In this document: positions 61,901 to 64,000 of the stretch, piece after piece
Layout of the letters: each line of letters opens with the position of its first letter
Position numbering within the stretch: the first letter of the stretch is position 1
Assembly (NCBI GenBank): GCA_014338405.1
Contig: JTDE01002169.1
Location: 1-64,000 of the forward strand
Source of the DNA: Paragonimus skrjabini miyazakii
Taxonomy: Eukaryota > Platyhelminthes > Trematoda > Plagiorchiida > Troglotrematidae
Reading direction: 5' to 3'
DNA: 64,000 nucleotides
Notes under the pieces: generated by a model
Databases searched by the model: none
Seen by the model: only the letters and a program-made list of their open reading frames with translations
Told to the model about the DNA's origin: nothing
Program-made: the position numbers and the translations under genes

Positions 61901-64000
61901 ATTTCTGTGCTGCTTTTATTCTGCGGATTACGTTAGCCGTTCGACGAAGCGCATCCCAAAGCGAATAAATGGCTATCGCCCGTTGTAAATTTAAACCGAT
62001 TGTCGTGAATCACTCCTTAGCACTACTGTCGCACATCTCACTGACGCCAGAATAGCATCCTAAGTTGCCATTACTCAACCGTCGAATAGATCACAATCAG
62101 ATCATAAAACCATAACCTGTGTTTTGACAGGAAGTTTGTTCAATCCCTGCAACTTCTCTGACTACAAATCATCCTAACTACAAAGAAATATTTAATCCTG
62201 ACCGTGCAAATTTATATCCAATTTCAGCTTACCAAATCTTGCATTTTCTGGAAACCGTTTTTTAACATCAATTGTTAACAGTCTGTTCTAGAATTTTGCA
62301 TTTTTGTCTTCCGACACGTTTTTGTGAGACATCTGTAGCTGTACAGGTCTGAAAAAATACTATCGAAATCAGTTATTCGTCACAACGGTACTGCTGTCCT
62401 AACATGAGTCTTCCGACAGTTATTTCAGTCATACTGATTACTATCTTCCATCCTGTACAACAGAATATGTCAATATATTCAGTTTGAAACGTACGGTTGT
62501 CGAATATTTTTTGCCTACTGGTTAGGCAATTTATCCATAATATACTGTACACAACTCGAACGTGGCCGTTCAGAAAAATTTCAATTCGCAATTCTATAGT
62601 GCGACGGATTCTTTTTTTCTGGTGAGATTTAGAGTTGTAGTATTACCAGTACTTGTTTAATAAATGGTATCAAGTATTAAAGCCAAACAGAAAAACAGTT
62701 TATTATGCAATAAAAAACAATCGAGATATACTGAACAATACAACTGGCTGCGTAGTTTAGAACCATGTTCATACGACTGTTTAACAATGCTGTGCATTAA
62801 AGTCCTCAGCTAATGATCGATCGAATAATATATGTGAGCTTACTGAAAACGTGGAGGGAGCATGTTAATGCGTAAGTTCTTTCAAATGTCACATAAATAT
62901 ATTTCAACGGTTACTCAAAACAGCAGAGAAAGGTAACAGGATTAGTCTACTTTGGTGTATCGCGTAGTATTCAACTGATACTAGATACAAGTGCTCTTTG
63001 TTTGAACTGAACATTAAAGACATTTCATGACGTCGGTAGATTTACCATAATCACGTAATGGTTTGTGGAATAAACTGTTCATTTTAGAGGTGTCCGGTTG
63101 ATTAAACACAAACATTTAATGTTGGGAGAAATAACAATGTATACAAAGGTATTTTCTGTTATTGCAAACGTTGTATATCAAATTCAACCAATGGGGAGCC
63201 TTTCCATCCTTGAATTTGTTTCCGTGATATCGTTTGGTTAAATGAGAATACTAAACGTTGTAGTATCTCTGTTATTTGTGTATAGTTGGGTGAAAAGCTT
63301 TATCCCGATATCGCCTTTTAATCCATACCACCTGTCCAAAGGTATCGCGCTTACAAAACTTATTATGGTTTAGCAGTTGCTGTAACTGTGTAGGTTACCC
63401 ATCAGCTTATTTAAGTCGAAAACACAATAACATTCATAACTGTTATACTTGTTTATCTGGTAATACTGTCACCTAGTTATTAAGGTGTAAAACATTTGTT
63501 GTCTTTTTTTCATCGTAGTAACATTGAACACATGAAAAGTAAGAAATCACTAGAATATCTGGAAGTATTGTGAAGATTCCAGTGTGAAACTACATAAAGC
63601 TTACGCGTATATTGATCCGTGCCACACAGTTGACGATGAGTAACACTTCTTCGAAACATCAGCAGTCTCGTCAGTATACGTGAGAACATCACTGTTGGAT
63701 ATGATTTAGAGACCGAGTGGCAAAAGTAAAACCTTATAGTAAAACCAGCAAGGGTGATCTCCAGATTTACTTTAATTCTGACGTTGTTCTTATGAACAAC
63801 ATATTCGCTGACATCAGGATTTTGTACCTGGAAATCTGAACGTCGAATTAGCACATCAGTTCGTTTTCATATAACGCAGCAGCAACGGATATTTCCGGAG
63901 TGCTTTTTGATTGAGCTCATAGGAAAGCCGAATGAGTGTTGCCTACAAGTTTAGTAGTTTACTTCAAATTCGACTTCCATACCTCAGTTCTAAGCTAACT
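58961..64000. other. No recognisable feature
   Basis: AT-rich sequence to the window end. A 114-codon minus-strand frame (63510-63854) begins with a protein-like stretch (SDFQVQNPDVSEYVVHKNNV) but has no known domain or clear splice sites. Nothing else is supported. Confidence 0.45.

Noticed and set aside
1..64000. CRISPR arrays, prokaryotic operons, rRNA genes
   Set aside because: No regularly spaced repeats, ribosome-binding sites with long frames, or rRNA-like conserved blocks were found. The sequence is eukaryotic in character.

Overview
The window looks like repeat-rich, gene-poor nuclear DNA of a metazoan, most probably a parasitic flatworm (trematode or cestode). The sequence is AT-rich and interspersed, with no operons and no long open frames. 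I recognise no host gene, real tRNA, rRNA or CRISPR array. What can be recognised is mobile DNA: four 5'-truncated Penelope-like element (PLE) remnants keeping only the GIY-YIG endonuclease end, one collapsed LTR retrotransposon with a gag fragment, and two families of tRNA-related elements built as inverted pairs. The flatworm assignment is an inference from this combination: PLE ends, a Ty3/CsRn1-like LTR element, and SINE-like repeats carrying hammerhead ribozymes as in Schistosoma. A 100-base run of N at 34585-34684 is an assembly gap.

The most striking content is 'family A' (my label). The full copy at 28222-28801 is 580 bp and sits in a perfect 12-bp target duplication. It has two inverted arms of about 200-240 bp, roughly 96% alike, around an 88-bp spacer. 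Each arm carries a tRNA-like Pol III promoter region (A and B boxes), then a 45-nt hammerhead ribozyme motif, then a tail. Shorter copies at 15328-15627 and 22792-23155 share the same two ends and also have 12-bp flanking duplications, but each has lost part of one arm. Older pieces lie at 1-88, 20115-20695, 46462-46596, 48990-49205 and 53228-53300. Three arms keep an intact hammerhead core (28304-28348, 28645-28689, 22907-22951). The copy at 15328 has a C3-to-A core mutation.

'Family B' (18564-18844, 21050-21136, 51615-52047) is also an inverted arrangement of tRNA-like units with perfect or near-perfect A and B boxes, but I see no ribozyme in it.

PLE remnants lie at 7805-8062 (-), 26373-26700 (+), 55826-56110 (+) and 58417-58960 (-). 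About 160 bp downstream of the last one is a separate hammerhead-like fold (58214-58257, - strand), matching the known presence of hammerheads in PLE terminal regions. A plausible reading is that family A is a non-autonomous, ribozyme-bearing passenger mobilised by PLE machinery, as proposed for hammerhead SINE-like repeats in schistosomes. The window is consistent with this but does not prove it.

At 32386-33180 an LTR retrotransposon is reduced to a 314-bp 5' LTR, a primer-binding site, part of gag with frameshifts, and the last 21 bp of the 3' LTR, all inside a CTTA duplication. The remaining stretches hold no recognisable feature beyond short simple repeats and two weak candidate exons.
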